From contig WPIO01000116.1 in NCBI GenBank assembly GCA_009760855.2, positions 1,056,501 to 1,120,500 of the forward strand: a stretch of 64,000 bases of DNA, in the 5' to 3' direction. Shown piece by piece: positions 21,690 to 32,555 of this stretch (its first letter is position 1; each line of letters opens with the position of its first letter). The stretch is from Cristatella mucedo (lineage: Eukaryota; Bryozoa; Phylactolaemata; Cristatellidae). Made by a program: the position numbers and the translations under genes. The notes below the pieces were generated by a model that saw nothing but the letters and a program-made list of their open reading frames with translations, did not search any database and was not told the DNA's origin.

Positions 21690-22030
21690 TTTAGTGGAGA
21701 ATTAAGTCGGTCACTCTATGGGCGTATCGTCGCCGTCACGTGTTTCCTACCCCCCCCCAGCCGACGTTCCGTCCGCCTAACGTGTGCCCTCATTGCCGGC
21801 ACTCCTTGCGGCGAAATTCACTGTCTGCCTGTGAGTCGGCCTGTATGCACGCTATCCACTCTCTTCTCTCTCTCAACACCACGTACTCTGGAGCAGCACG
21901 CACGACGGCTGCTAGATCGCATAATACAGCCGTCGTCGACAATGCCACGACTCTCTTGTGGGTGCTTCGCTCTTCGTCGAGTCGCTAACCCGCACCCACG
22001 AGCCGCTGCAAATCCACTACCCTGTTCGTT
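21690..22030. other. GC- and CpG-rich island with tandem hairpins
   Basis: Composition contrasts sharply with its AT-rich surroundings and CpG is frequent. Perfect inverted repeats are 21902-21911 / 21927-21936 (10 bp) and 21958-21965 / 21992-21999 (8 bp). A plus-strand frame spans 21678-22184 (168 codons) but its residue mix (Arg/Pro/Ser) fits a GC-rich non-coding stretch read by chance. CAG|GTGAAA at 22035 could be a splice donor, so a 5' exon or promoter island is possible. Confidence 0.4.
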
Positions 22031-22039
22031 GTCAGGTGA

Positions 22040-23090
22040 AATAAAAATTCAAATGCTATCTACTGTAGTTGCACCTGAACACAAAATGTTTTTAATCTCT
22101 CTGGGCAATGAACACGGGCGTCAGTCTCAATTTATATTATATCAATGTAAAACAGCATACATATGCTTATCATTGATGGTATGAAACTTTAGCAAGTTTG
22201 AGTGAATATTTTAGTATGAGCTCATCGTAAAGTTTTCACTAGATGTAATGGCTGTGGGCTGGTGCATACTAAAGCGGATAGTCTGCAAAGACAGCCCAGT
22301 AATCCAACCCACCTTAAATCTGCATGCGTTCGGCTGAGCAAAGCTGTAAATTATATATTTATCTAGTACAAGTACCCTCATTAATCATTTACATTTGGCT
22401 CAAGCATCTAATCTCTCAATCCCTTGCAATAATTAGTAAATATTTGACTCTGTAATTCAAATCAACGGAGCACTGTTCAAACGGTGCTCTAATTTTTATA
22501 TCATTTTAAGGTTTCGGTGTCGAGTTTGTGAGACAACATTATAGTGCCGAACAATAATGCAGTCTAATTTAATGCATTGCAAAGCTATCTGAAATTGGTT
22601 TTCCAAAAATTAACCGAGACTGCATTAAATATTACATTGCTTAGACGGGAGTTAAATATCACTTGAGTCTGTAGAAATGCCATTTCCAATACAATCAGCT
22701 AGAATGCACGGTCTAATAGTACACAGCTTTGCTATCGATTAAAAAATGAGGGGATGCCATAATCTATGGGCTTAGATTTTGACGATTAGTTACTCTACCC
22801 TCTGTTTCCACTGATGACTATATGCTCGAGCAGGGGCATGCGAAGGACTGAAGTCAATGCCACTATCCATCACAATCACCACAAAATAGCCGAGACATAG
22901 GAGGCTAAGTGTTCTATTTTAAAATGCATGACTCAGCTCAATTGCAATAATATTCCAACATCTGACGGACATACAATATCCGACAGGGCACCGAATCGAT
23001 CATTATGGCTGGGATCAACACTATGTACCTGATACTATGCACGAAAAATCGGCCTTGAAGAAGCTTAGTTTTTTGCTCAAATAATTTTGG
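22040..23090. other. No gene recognised
   Basis: AT-rich; no domain, repeat block or splice-consistent exon seen. Confidence 0.35.
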
Positions 23091-23094
23091 TAGT

Positions 23095-23800
23095 ATCTTC
23101 GTCTGTAACTCCACAGTCACAAAGACCAAGTGGGTGTTACTCAGGAGAGTTTAGTATAGCTCACTCACAGCCTAAGCGGTTTTAGGTACGCATTCATTAG
23201 CTAACAGACTTTATCTCACGCAACAAAGAGAAAGTGGTAAGCATAGCAGAGTCAGGAGAGTAGTTGAGATAGTAAGTAGCATAGAAGTAGCAGCTCAGGA
23301 ACGCTGAAAAGGATGTATCATAGTCGGCAGAAGGAGAGCAGTTTTCGTTGCGTAAGAATTGTGGAAGCGAGTTCATCAGTCTAGGACCTGTCGAGCTAAA
23401 GTTTCTGTCGCTAAATGCCTTTAAGAGGAGGAATGGGACAGCTAATTTATGGTCCATACAGGAACGGAGGGCGCGAACAAGCTGAAACTGATGCAGCAGT
23501 TTAGCTACGTACGAAGGAGCCAAGCCGTGGCGGCCTTGTGGGTCAGCATAAGAACTTTGCTCTATATCCTTTGCTCAACCATCCGGCAGCCATCCTAGCT
23601 CTTTCAGTGTAGGAGACACGTGCTCAATACAATTGGGACTTGAAGACTAGCCTTGCAGCCAAATTCATTGTCCGCTGTAGTGGCATAATAGCTTTCTTTG
23701 GCAGCCCACCAAAAAGGGAGTTACAATAATCAAGCCTAAAGCAAGCTGCTGAGAAACTTAGGGTAAGGCCATGTTGCGAACATAGTCGGCCAGATCGGAT
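23095..23800 (-). mobile_element. LINE B C-terminal region and 3' end
   Basis: A 108-codon minus-strand frame (23523-23197) carries APSYVAKLLHQFQ and PFLLLKAFSDRNFSSTGPR, the conserved LINE B C-terminus. The upstream part to 23800 continues the match in broken frames. Confidence 0.8.
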
Positions 23801-24249
23801 TGAAGCACCTCTTCAGAGTCGAGAATGTCCAAGAAAACTCGGATCGTTTTGTCGCCACGTCGAGCAACGATATTCATGAAAGCTCTCACTGCTTCTCGCC
23901 TCTCCATTCTCTTGTCGTTCTCCAACAATAACAGTTATTGCAGCAAGTGGAAATTTCAAAATCTGAGAAAGCTGAATGGTTTTTCCATAAAAAAATGTTT
24001 TTCAAAGCCATTCAGAGCCGCTACCGTACTACTCAGCGACATTTCTTTTAAAATAATTTTTACTGCATAAATCTAAAATAAAAACGAGCATTCCTCTCGC
24101 CTGTGTGCCCGTATTCAATCAAAAGCTGCAAAGCCCTGGTGTCACTCTAAAGGGAAGAGAGGCCAGACAAGGCTATGAGGACTTAAATATTGAACAAAGA
24201 CTCCCTAGACGTCGTACTCGGGCTAAGCCGTATGCTTCTTATCCTGCTC

Positions 24250-24416
24250 ATATCAGGTAGGAGGTTCGTTTCGTTGTGATCATCGTGTCTCGTCTCCTAT
24301 CTGGTATCAATTCCAGCGATTGTGCATACTAGTAATAGCCCCTTGACGGCTAGTGCGTACAGGCTCGTTAGCCATACCACTGATCGCTCGTCTGGGCATT
24401 CAATACGAGCAGTGGA
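24250..24416. other. Cluster of hairpins of unknown origin
   Basis: Inverted repeats 24250-24263 / 24294-24306 (one or two mismatches) and CCACTG-bulge-CTCGT / ACGAG-CAGTGG (24377-24415), with a smaller GGCTA/TAGCC stem between. It could be a foldback element or a structured RNA. No promoter or partner copy was found. Confidence 0.35.
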
Positions 24417-24819
24417 GGCCGGTTGAGAAGCTACGTTAGAGGTGAGGGTCGTACTTGAAATCTTACCTATTCTACTAAGAGGGGTGCAAGACCGTTGGGT
24501 GGAAATAACCTTCTTCTGGATTTTTACTTGTCATTTTCAGGGCGAAGCCTTTTGCACATTATTTTGGACACGAGCTAGATCGAGCTTCCTAGTCAAACTC
24601 TCAATCCACTCAGATGTGTGCAGATTTCTTTTGTGAAATAGAAAAATTGTTGCTCAATCGAGGCTATGGGTATCAGGATGATGCCATACAGCAGAATATT
24701 TGCCTTCCAGCAAAAGCGTTGTTTAAATCTTATCTATCGACTATGAATCTCTACAGCCGACGTTTGCACTTGGATAGCATGAAACTTGTTCAATTTGACT
24801 TGTGATGAAATACTAATCG

Positions 24820-25800
24820 ATAATATGAGCAACATGTAAAGGTAATCAACTTGATAATATGAGCACAGGATAAAGGTAGTCAGAATTAGACGGCTTAACT
24901 CTCAAAATTGGTTCGGCTAGTGTAGTAAAAGTAGCATCTCTAGGCGATGACGATGACACATTCCAGAGTGATTTGCCACTAGAAGACCACCTTACACAAT
25001 TGTAACCCACCTGCATGGGTTACCTATTACGTAGCACATCAAATTCGAGGCAGTTTCATTCTCTTTTAGGTTTCTTGAAGTATTCTTTCGTAAACTATAT
25101 CCAAAATACCTACACATTAAACTTGCCATCATAATAGTAGCTCTTCTGTGAGTAATAACTACTATAAAACTACATTCAGATACCACCCCGAGAGAAACAA
25201 ATCTTTCCATACCAACTTTAAAATTGGCCTGATTAGTTTGATGGGCCTTTAAACAACCTAAAATCCTTTGGAGTACTGCTTCAGTTTGAAGGCTCTCGAG
25301 GCCCGAAACTCGCCACCTAGTAGAGCTGACTCCCATGACTAGGCAATATTTAAATGCAAGCAAAGAATCTTAACGCATTCACTCCGTCTAAGTGATATGT
25401 TCTTTAGTCTACAAACACTGCATCTGATATGGACAAAAACAAAAATGCGTCCTTTTAAGCTTCTGTAGAGTGATCGTAAAGAAACCTAGCTCTGTCAATG
25501 AACTGTACAAATATCCCATTAAATATCATCATATTGCTGTGCTCGGGAAAGAGTCAAACTTTCCAGGCATGCACTAGCTGACTATGAGGGGCGGACCTTC
25601 TGTATACCTCGTACCTACAACCTTGGCCAAGCAGTGTGAGTGGCTTACCTCCATGCTAAGAAGCTCAGGGCGATAAACCATTATAAAATATCAAACCAGC
25701 AAGCAATATGTTCCTTGCTGAAGTCTAATTTGTTTGGTTATTATTTCTAGGTGCTTGATGCGAACGATAGACAAGTTTTCATAGAAACCTGTGAGAGCTT
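24820..25800. other. No gene recognised
   Basis: A 123-codon minus-strand frame at 25363-24992 has no recognisable motif or splice context; I do not call it. Confidence 0.3.
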
Positions 25801-25819
25801 ACCAAGATCATCTCTTGCT

Positions 25820-26010
25820 CTAAGACGCTGATGCATTTTCAGACGATAGCATTTCCGTTGCTTGTTTGATCTCGTTTTTATCCAGCTCCTCAATTATCGT
25901 GGCCGTTGCTTTCTCGAATTGCTTTTGCGCAATACACAGCTTGTTACTGGAGCCGTCAATTGTGGATACGGAATCTCGATCCAAATTTATTGCCAGGTGC
26001 ATTGCAGAAT
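25820..26010 (-). CDS. Possible terminal exon, unknown protein, predicted helical
   Basis: On the minus strand the acceptor AATTATAG is followed by a phase-1 open frame of about 63 codons to TAG (25820). The residues are balanced and hydrophilic, with a likely helical segment (KQFEKATATIIEELDKNEI). This looks more protein-like than the chance frames around it. I found no upstream exon. It lies on the same strand as, and 2.7 kb downstream of, the Roc GTPase pseudogene, so it could belong to that gene, but nothing proves it. Confidence 0.35.
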
Positions 26011-26019
26011 CTATAATTC

Positions 26020-28225
26020 AATGTTTGCCCATTTTTGAGCGATACAGGTCTGCAAAACATGGCATATGGTACATGCAAAACTGCAGCCGAATAAAGCTCG
26101 CTATAGATGGCGCCAGCTTCAATATCTTAAAGGGTAAAGGAGAGTAATTCAAGTGCCTAGGAAAAAATAAAGCGGATTTTACAGACTAATATTCCTTAAT
26201 TGTAGTCAGCTGGTCACTAAGTTGTCGAAATGAAGAGTGCTTAACTTAATGAACGCGAGCGAATCCTGATATGCACCCAGGCAAAGTTTTAGCCTCCATG
26301 AAAACTCCCTCAAATTCTAGCATAGCCTTGATTGTGCACTGATTTATTCAGGGGCAAATGTAGAAGAAAGCTTGGTTTACCCTAAATAACAAACTTTCTC
26401 CAGTTGACCTTATTGTGTATCGTTGTTCAATTGGCTAACATGTGATGCAACAACTGCATTTCATTGACAAGAGAGTAGCAACACAAGAGATTGCAGAGAA
26501 TCGCCACTTGCTATTTGGACGGCTTGCTTTAATAGCTGCCCAGCTGAACGGATGTGTATGATGCTTCTTGCATCATTAAAGTTCGGTTAAGATGGCATTA
26601 AGAAAAATATCGCAAATGCTTCAGCCTAGGCTCATTTTGGTCCGCACCAACAATGATTAACTATTGCATTCGTACATTTCTATATCTTATATTTCATGTA
26701 TTTAAGACACTCGGTCACGTAACGTAATATTTTAGCCCGTAACAACAGAGTCCTAGAACTCAGATTACGTCTAAATAGCTAAACGTCTCTGACATAATAA
26801 TTCACCAAGGCAATGTAGATGAGATTGTAGAAGTAGCTATGCTATTTATCAAAAAGATTAAGGCCAAAACTATCCACTTGCCTGGTCTGTGGTCATACAA
26901 CTAGGTTAGGCATTATTTAAAGGTGAGGCAAAGTGAATGCAAAGCAATATGAACGAACAACTTGCACCACACAAAGACTCGTTTGCACTCACTGATTCGT
27001 TGAATGAATTGGTGGGTGTTCTTGCTATCCTCAACTGAACAGCAACCTTCAATGGACAAACTAGTAAATGTCAGATGTATATAGTGGTAACTTAAATTAA
27101 CTTGACGCAAAAGAGAGATACATGCAATGATGACTAATTTGTAATTTGAGTAAATGATTGCCAGAATTTCAATCGTCTTAGCTTAGCAACTTTGCTTTCA
27201 GGGATCTTTAACTTTATCAAAGGCAATGCATTTTTCCATCGAATAGTCGCACCACTAGTAACACGAAGTCTTAATTACTCAATATGGACAGGGTATACCA
27301 CAATCTATAGTCCACCAAATAATCAGTAAGTCACCCTAACTATTTAGACTCTATAGATATATTAAAATTATGATTTGCAATTTAAAAACAAGAATGCATG
27401 GGTGCAGGAAAAAGCAGCATCTGTAATGACTAGGCAAAGGCAAAACCCTCGGTATGCTTATAAACATATACTCATATACATATGAGTATACTCGTATGGT
27501 TATATGGTAGCTCGTCGGAGTCATTGTTGCTAACGCTCCAAATAAAAAACTTGATGGCAGTTGTTCGCATACCTTACAGCCAACAGTTGCCTGCGACCAA
27601 CACAATTGGGGAAACATACTCAAATAAAACTGCTCTCCAAATTGGAACCACTCATATGCAGAAATATTGGGTCCAATGAATCGGAAAAGTATATTCTTAC
27701 AAGTCCTTCACCAAGCTCCAAGGAAAATCACACACCACGAGCTGTCATTCCAGAGGCATCTGATGTTTAAAGGTCGATCTACTATGGCTCATTCTAGTAT
27801 CCCAGCTTCCGTGCAAGAAAAAGCTAATGTATAGCAACCTTGCAACTTCATAAACCCACGGGAAACATAGGCAGGGTTTCCTAGTCTCCCTTCCCACAGA
27901 TAAAGACACAAAATGAGCATTCGGAAGCCAACCATGTTAATCCTGCAAAACCGGGAAATTGGTTGAAACTGATTAGATTCTGAGTAACCGAGCAAAGTTG
28001 AAGTAGCCCTAAAGGACTAATGCACACAGGAACAGTGATAGGAAAAGCATGATTTATTACTCAGTCTTGACAGATTTCAAAAAGTAGAAGGGCCTTCACG
28101 GAAATGATAGCGAAAATATTGGATTCCTAAAGTAACTAACTTAAAGAGCAACACCGTGGTTCGATATTATGAGATAGGTAGAGCTGTAAATGCTTTAGTA
28201 AGTTTAATGGCTCAGTCAGAAAAAG
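26020..28225. other. No gene recognised
   Basis: 2.2 kb free of recognised LINE, SINE or duplicated blocks. No convincing exon. Confidence 0.35.
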
Positions 28226-28230
28226 AGAAG

Positions 28231-28336
28231 ACAATAATAATAATAATAATAATAATTCACTTGATAAAGCGCCCTCAGAGAACTTAATCTCTCTCTAGGT
28301 GCATTACATTTGCTGTAAAGTGAAATGCAATTGATG
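28231..28336 (-). mobile_element. Very short LINE A 3' end
   Basis: (ATT)n, hairpin (28262-28300) and the last UTR bases only. It is an extreme 5' truncation of about 105 nt with a well-kept hairpin. Confidence 0.85.
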
Positions 28337-28689
28337 ATTCTTCACCCTCTATTCATCAACTAGTTTGCATAAACGTGACCTGCTCGTAAGAAAGATAATG
28401 AACAGTGAGTATTTGGGAGGGAAACCTAAAATAATTTTCTGGATTTTAAAGTCGACCGAGTAAGTATCTGTACATATCAAATCAAAGGGGCATGGGTCAT
28501 GCTGCTCAAAGAACCAGAGGCCTATTCAAAGTAGACGACCCCTAATCGGGGTCAAACTTACTCTATCGATGGGGCATATGCACCGGTTAGCAGTAATTAG
28601 GTAGGTTGAAACACAATACATTGTGTAGTGCTACATGACCTGAGAAAGAAGAGTTTTAACTTAGTCGACATTAAGGCTCATTCATTGGC

Positions 28690-29520
28690 AATCAATAGGC
28701 CCGTTACATGGCAGCAGTGCCTGGCTTTCTCTCGGATAGATCCTCATTCCAAGTATCTCATCAGCACAATCATTGCAAGTCCAGGCATTTGAATCTCGTG
28801 GCAAATCCTAAGACAGCTCGTCGCCCATTTTCGTTCAAGTCAAGATGCGGCCACACTGAAGCTCTTTTTGAACAGACTGCTTAATTTCAAAAACGTACTT
28901 TTCCATAACGTTCACTACGAGTTTGAGCCGGTCTTTGTCAAGTTGATCAGAATGCGTGCCAACTACAACCACTCTGATTTCTGTTGATTTAGCAAACATC
29001 GTCACGAGTCACTCCTTTACAAGATTTTTCTGCTCATCTACAGCTTCAGACATGTTAAATGCAATTATGCAAAGACCATTGGAGGGCAAAAGTATCGAAA
29101 CTACAGTCTGGTAAATTTTATGCTCACCAAAATCATTCGCAACGAGCATACGATCTCCAATTTGAGCAAGGCTCTGGTCAATCACACGAGTTCTATCTTA
29201 TACTCCAGAGGCTGCTAGCCGGCCCAAAAGCAACGACTGAGCGATGCTAGTCTTTCCGGCTCCTGCGTTGCCGAGTAGGTTTATCGTGTCAGTGCATAGT
29301 GATTCAATTCCCCGAGTACTATCTCGGAAATATTTCCGAATAGCTTCCATTCCCTGGTCACACACTTCACTAGGTGGAAAAAACATGGGATTTTTTTTAA
29401 GTCGAGCTTGATCAGGGTGGTGTGTACGACTTCCTCCGGTAGCTCTATTATCATGTTGCGATCTTCTTTCTAAAAATCGAAAATAGCTCAACTGATGGAT
29501 GAGCCACAGTGAGACAGGTC
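28690..29520 (-). pseudogene. Roc (ROCO-family) GTPase domain pseudogene
   Basis: One minus-strand frame, without frameshift, reads through a GTPase domain: P-loop LLGNAGAGKTS (G1), ANDFGEHKIYQT (G3, DFG type), LCIIAFNMSEAVDEQ, then VVVVGTHSDQLDKDR (G4, THSD). DFG at G3 and THxD rather than NKxD at G4 are typical of Roc domains in ROCO proteins. The 5' part is open for 97 codons (29491-29198). It is then interrupted by TAA (29198-29200), TGA after LVKE, TGA and TAG. Frame order and motif spacing are kept, so this is decay by point mutation. Family knowledge: Roc-COR proteins act in signalling, often with leucine-rich repeat, ankyrin, kinase or death domains. I do not see a clear COR domain downstream. 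Confidence 0.65.
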
Positions 29521-29529
29521 GGACAACAA

Positions 29530-30430
29530 CTGCACAACAGTATTGCCTTTATACTACTATGCAGCAGCAAGATAACCACTACAATAAATGTCCAGCTAAA
29601 CAATTCAAATAGTGTGCGGTCATAGGTAAGCTGAAGTAGACTCAGCCACAGAGATAACTTGTAGCTTTGACTGGCTTTGACCAATTTATATAACGCTAGT
29701 CATGAAGTAGAATTATCTTGTTAACTAACACAGTTAAAGGAGACGTCATACAGAGTGGCACATTCGACCTTTTTTCTGCCTGATACATTTAACATTTAGA
29801 TTTTACTACAGCAGGTATGAATGCTGCCACTAACATAAAATATTGAAGTGCTAAATCATGCTCCTCAGACGCACAGTATTAAGCGAATTCACATCGATAA
29901 GGAAATTGTTAATTTAACTGAACTTGCAGAGTGTAAATCCTGAGCTAAAAGTGGAATTCCAGACCAAATATTAAACAGGACTGAAAATACTTAAGTCTTG
30001 CAACATTCTGCAAATTACCACGGGATCGATTGACAATTGACGGTCACTCATCAAAAAATTTAAGCACAGTGCCTGCTGAGAGAAATATATCTTTTCAGTG
30101 CATCAGTGATGTTATGCAAATGTCGATGTAATTCATTGTCATGCATGGTGTCTAAAACAATTGAGCACTGGCAGTTTCGATGTGGGGCAGGTGACACTTC
30201 GATCGCTTGTCATCTGGTCTCACGGTATCTTCTTGTCGGCGGTTTAGTCTTCGGCCAGGAAGATTTGCATTATTTGGCTCGTGACATGCTGATGCTGTTT
30301 GGAAGAACAGTCAAGCTGATTGTAGATGTCAGTCTGGCACGGAGCTTTAACTGTGAATAATTGGCTTAGAATCCCAAAGTGAGCATCGATTATGTCGAAA
30401 GGGTCCATAATCAAAAAGTGAGTTTTTTGA
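29530..30430. other. Flank of the Roc pseudogene, no gene recognised
   Basis: A minus-strand frame at 29684-29451 contains a hydrophobic run (about residues 28-50) but overlaps the Roc frame. A plus-strand frame at 30106-30360 has no motif. I call neither. Confidence 0.3.
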
Positions 30431-30599
30431 TCTCCTCAGTGAGTGATGCACTGCATTGACGGAATTATGGACCAACCTGTATACATTGACCTGGTAAGTT
30501 TCTGGAAATTCAAGAAGTTGGGGCTCTTCGGAGGAATAGTTGTGTTTGGTAGTATGGTAATAATCCAAGCCCATGGAAGAGGCCCCCAAAAGATATTCG

Positions 30600-30870
30600 C
30601 TAAATCAGTTGTCATGAGTTTGCCGAATCAGTCGTCTGATCTAGATATCATAGAACATCTTTCAGATTGGTCGGCCGGCTGTACGAGTCTGCATGCCTTC
30701 CTGCTACGACTCAGGATGAGTTTTTTATCAGGCTGCTTTACCATTGGCGAAATATTTTGCCAGAGTCCTGGAAGAGGTTTCAGGACTATATGAAACGGCT
30801 CATCAGAGAGGTCATTAAAAACTTTGCAGCACCGACCTCATTTCAACTTGTATGCTATATAAGCAATTGT
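30600..30870 (+). pseudogene. Possible death-domain fragment with a frameshift
   Basis: The plus strand reads DLDIIEHLSDW in one frame (30637-30669), then in another LVGRLYESACLPATTQDEFF, then IRLLYHWRNILPESWKRFQD and YMKRLI (about 30667-30825). The LLxxW....SWxxFxxxxxxL pattern resembles helices 5-6 of death domains, and DIIEHLSDW...LVGRL resembles the helix 1-3 region. The middle is shorter than usual and the frames shift, so this would be a broken copy. Proximity to a Roc GTPase pseudogene (opposite strand) fits because some invertebrate ROCO proteins carry death domains. The identification rests on pattern only. Confidence 0.3.
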
Positions 30871-31012
30871 ATACCTAAGGTAAGACATTAAAATAGCATA
30901 CATGACGTACTACCCATTAGCCATTAAAGTATTGGAACAAGACTGTTGCATTAGAATGTATATTGGTATACATATTGTTTCAATTATTTGATCAATACAC
31001 ATATAACGATTG

Positions 31013-31130
31013 ATTGAAATATATATATCTATATATATATTGCATATATATTTCAATAAGTATTTATTGTTTCTAGCTATATATATATATGTATATATAT
31101 ACCCATATTGAAATTTGTAACTTGTATATA
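31013..31130. repeat. AT-rich palindromic stretch
   Basis: Perfect 14-bp inverted repeat 31013-31026 / 31044-31057 followed by further AT dinucleotide runs. Confidence 0.7.
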
Positions 31131-31426
31131 TACATTGCTAGCTTGTCAACACCAAGTTTTACAATAAATACAATGAAGGCTAGAAAAGAAGAGAATGATA
31201 CGAGAGGTATGCAAGGTATTCTATCGACCGGCTGCTTAAAGGTTTTTGGCACTCAGTAGCCTAACAATACTTCGTGCTTTTGGTGTAATCGGAATAAAAA
31301 AACAGCAAATTTGGATATAGAGTCCTTAAATAACTTAGTCTAATAATAGTTATTTTACATATGCTGAAAAGAAAGCTTGATCGAATGGTTAGTGGTAGAA
31401 TTTGAAATGACAGTAGACATAAATAA

Positions 31427-31490
31427 CAGGGGTAGGGGTGACACGCATAGGGTAAGCATGCAAATGAGGTTAGTTAGTGTTAGCAAGATG
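31427..31490 (-). mobile_element. LINE A UTR scrap
   Basis: About 60 nt matching the CATGCTGACC...TGTCACCCCTA part of the LINE A UTR in reverse. Confidence 0.5.
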
Positions 31491-31787
31491 TGAAACAACC
31501 AGGCCATTTGCTAGTGTGCGGCTAGCAATAATGAATTCTCGTTAGCGAGAGTTTTTACTTGTCTCTGTCCACCAAGCCAGGCAGTAATGTTACGATACTT
31601 TACTACAAGCAGTAGTAAAGCTCTAGTTTTGATTAGGTTAAGTGCAAATTGGACGTGGCAGCAGAAATACTCAAATCCTGAAGAAGTGATAGGAAAGGAA
31701 ACTGGTCACCGAAAGATTAGGGTGATTCTGGGGCAGACTTTAGCAGTCAAAACACAAATGACTTGGTAAAAACCTACATTCAGGACA

Positions 31788-32550
31788 ACAGATTAAGCTG
31801 CTGTTCCAATAGGTGATGCTATTGTACGACCTTCACCACGTGCTCGTAATCTAGGTGTCGTAACTAGCTCTTTAGTTGTGTCTCGGCTTGATTATTGTAA
31901 TTCCCTTTTGGCTGGACTACCAAAGAAAGCTATTATGCCACTACAGCGGACTATGAATATGGCTGCCAGGCTGGTCTTCAAGTCCCAGCGGTTTGAGCAC
32001 GTGTCACCTTTGCTGAAAGAGCTAGGATGGTTGCCGGTTGAGCAAAGGATACAGAGCAAAGTTGTTATGCTTACCCATAAGGCCCGCCACGGCTTGGCTC
32101 CTTCGTACCTAGCTGAACTGCTGCATCAGTTTCAGCCTGTTTGCGCCCTCAGGTCCTGTGTGGACAATAAATTAGCTGTCCCATTCCTCCGCTTAAAGAC
32201 AGTTGGCGACAGAAGCTTTAGCTCTGCAGGTCCTACACCGTGGAACTCGCTTCCACAATTCTAACGCAACGACATCTACTCTGCAACTGCCGACTATGGC
32301 ACATCTTTTTCAGAGGTCCTGAACTGCTACTTCTATGCTACTCACTACCTCAACTGCTCTCTTAACTCTGCTATGCTTCCCACTTTATCTTTGTTGCGTG
32401 AGACGAAGTCTGTTGGCTACTTAATGCGTACCGAAAGCCGCTTAGGCCGTGAGTGAGCTATACACAACTCTCCTGCGTAACACCCACATGGTCTTTATGA
32501 CTTTGTGGAGTTAAAGACGGATATACATTACGTTAAACTACATTACATTA
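31788..32550 (+). mobile_element. LINE B, C-terminal region and complete 3' end
   Basis: A 128-codon frame (31878-32264) includes SRLDYCNSLLAGLPKKA, ELGWLPVEQRI and APSYLAELLHQFQPVCALRS, the thumb/C-terminal region typical of L2/CR1-like elements. The tail ends in repeated CATTA units (32527-32548). It is the best LINE B 3' end here and sits directly upstream of another LINE B copy in the same orientation. Confidence 0.85.
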
Positions 32551-32555
32551 CATAT

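Noticed and set aside
21678-22184. 168-codon plus-strand frame over the GC-rich island
   Set aside because: Composition (Arg, Pro, Ser, Cys) and the lack of stops are explained by low AT content. No domain.
24992-25363. 123-codon minus-strand frame
   Set aside because: No motif or exon borders; no second copy to test conservation.
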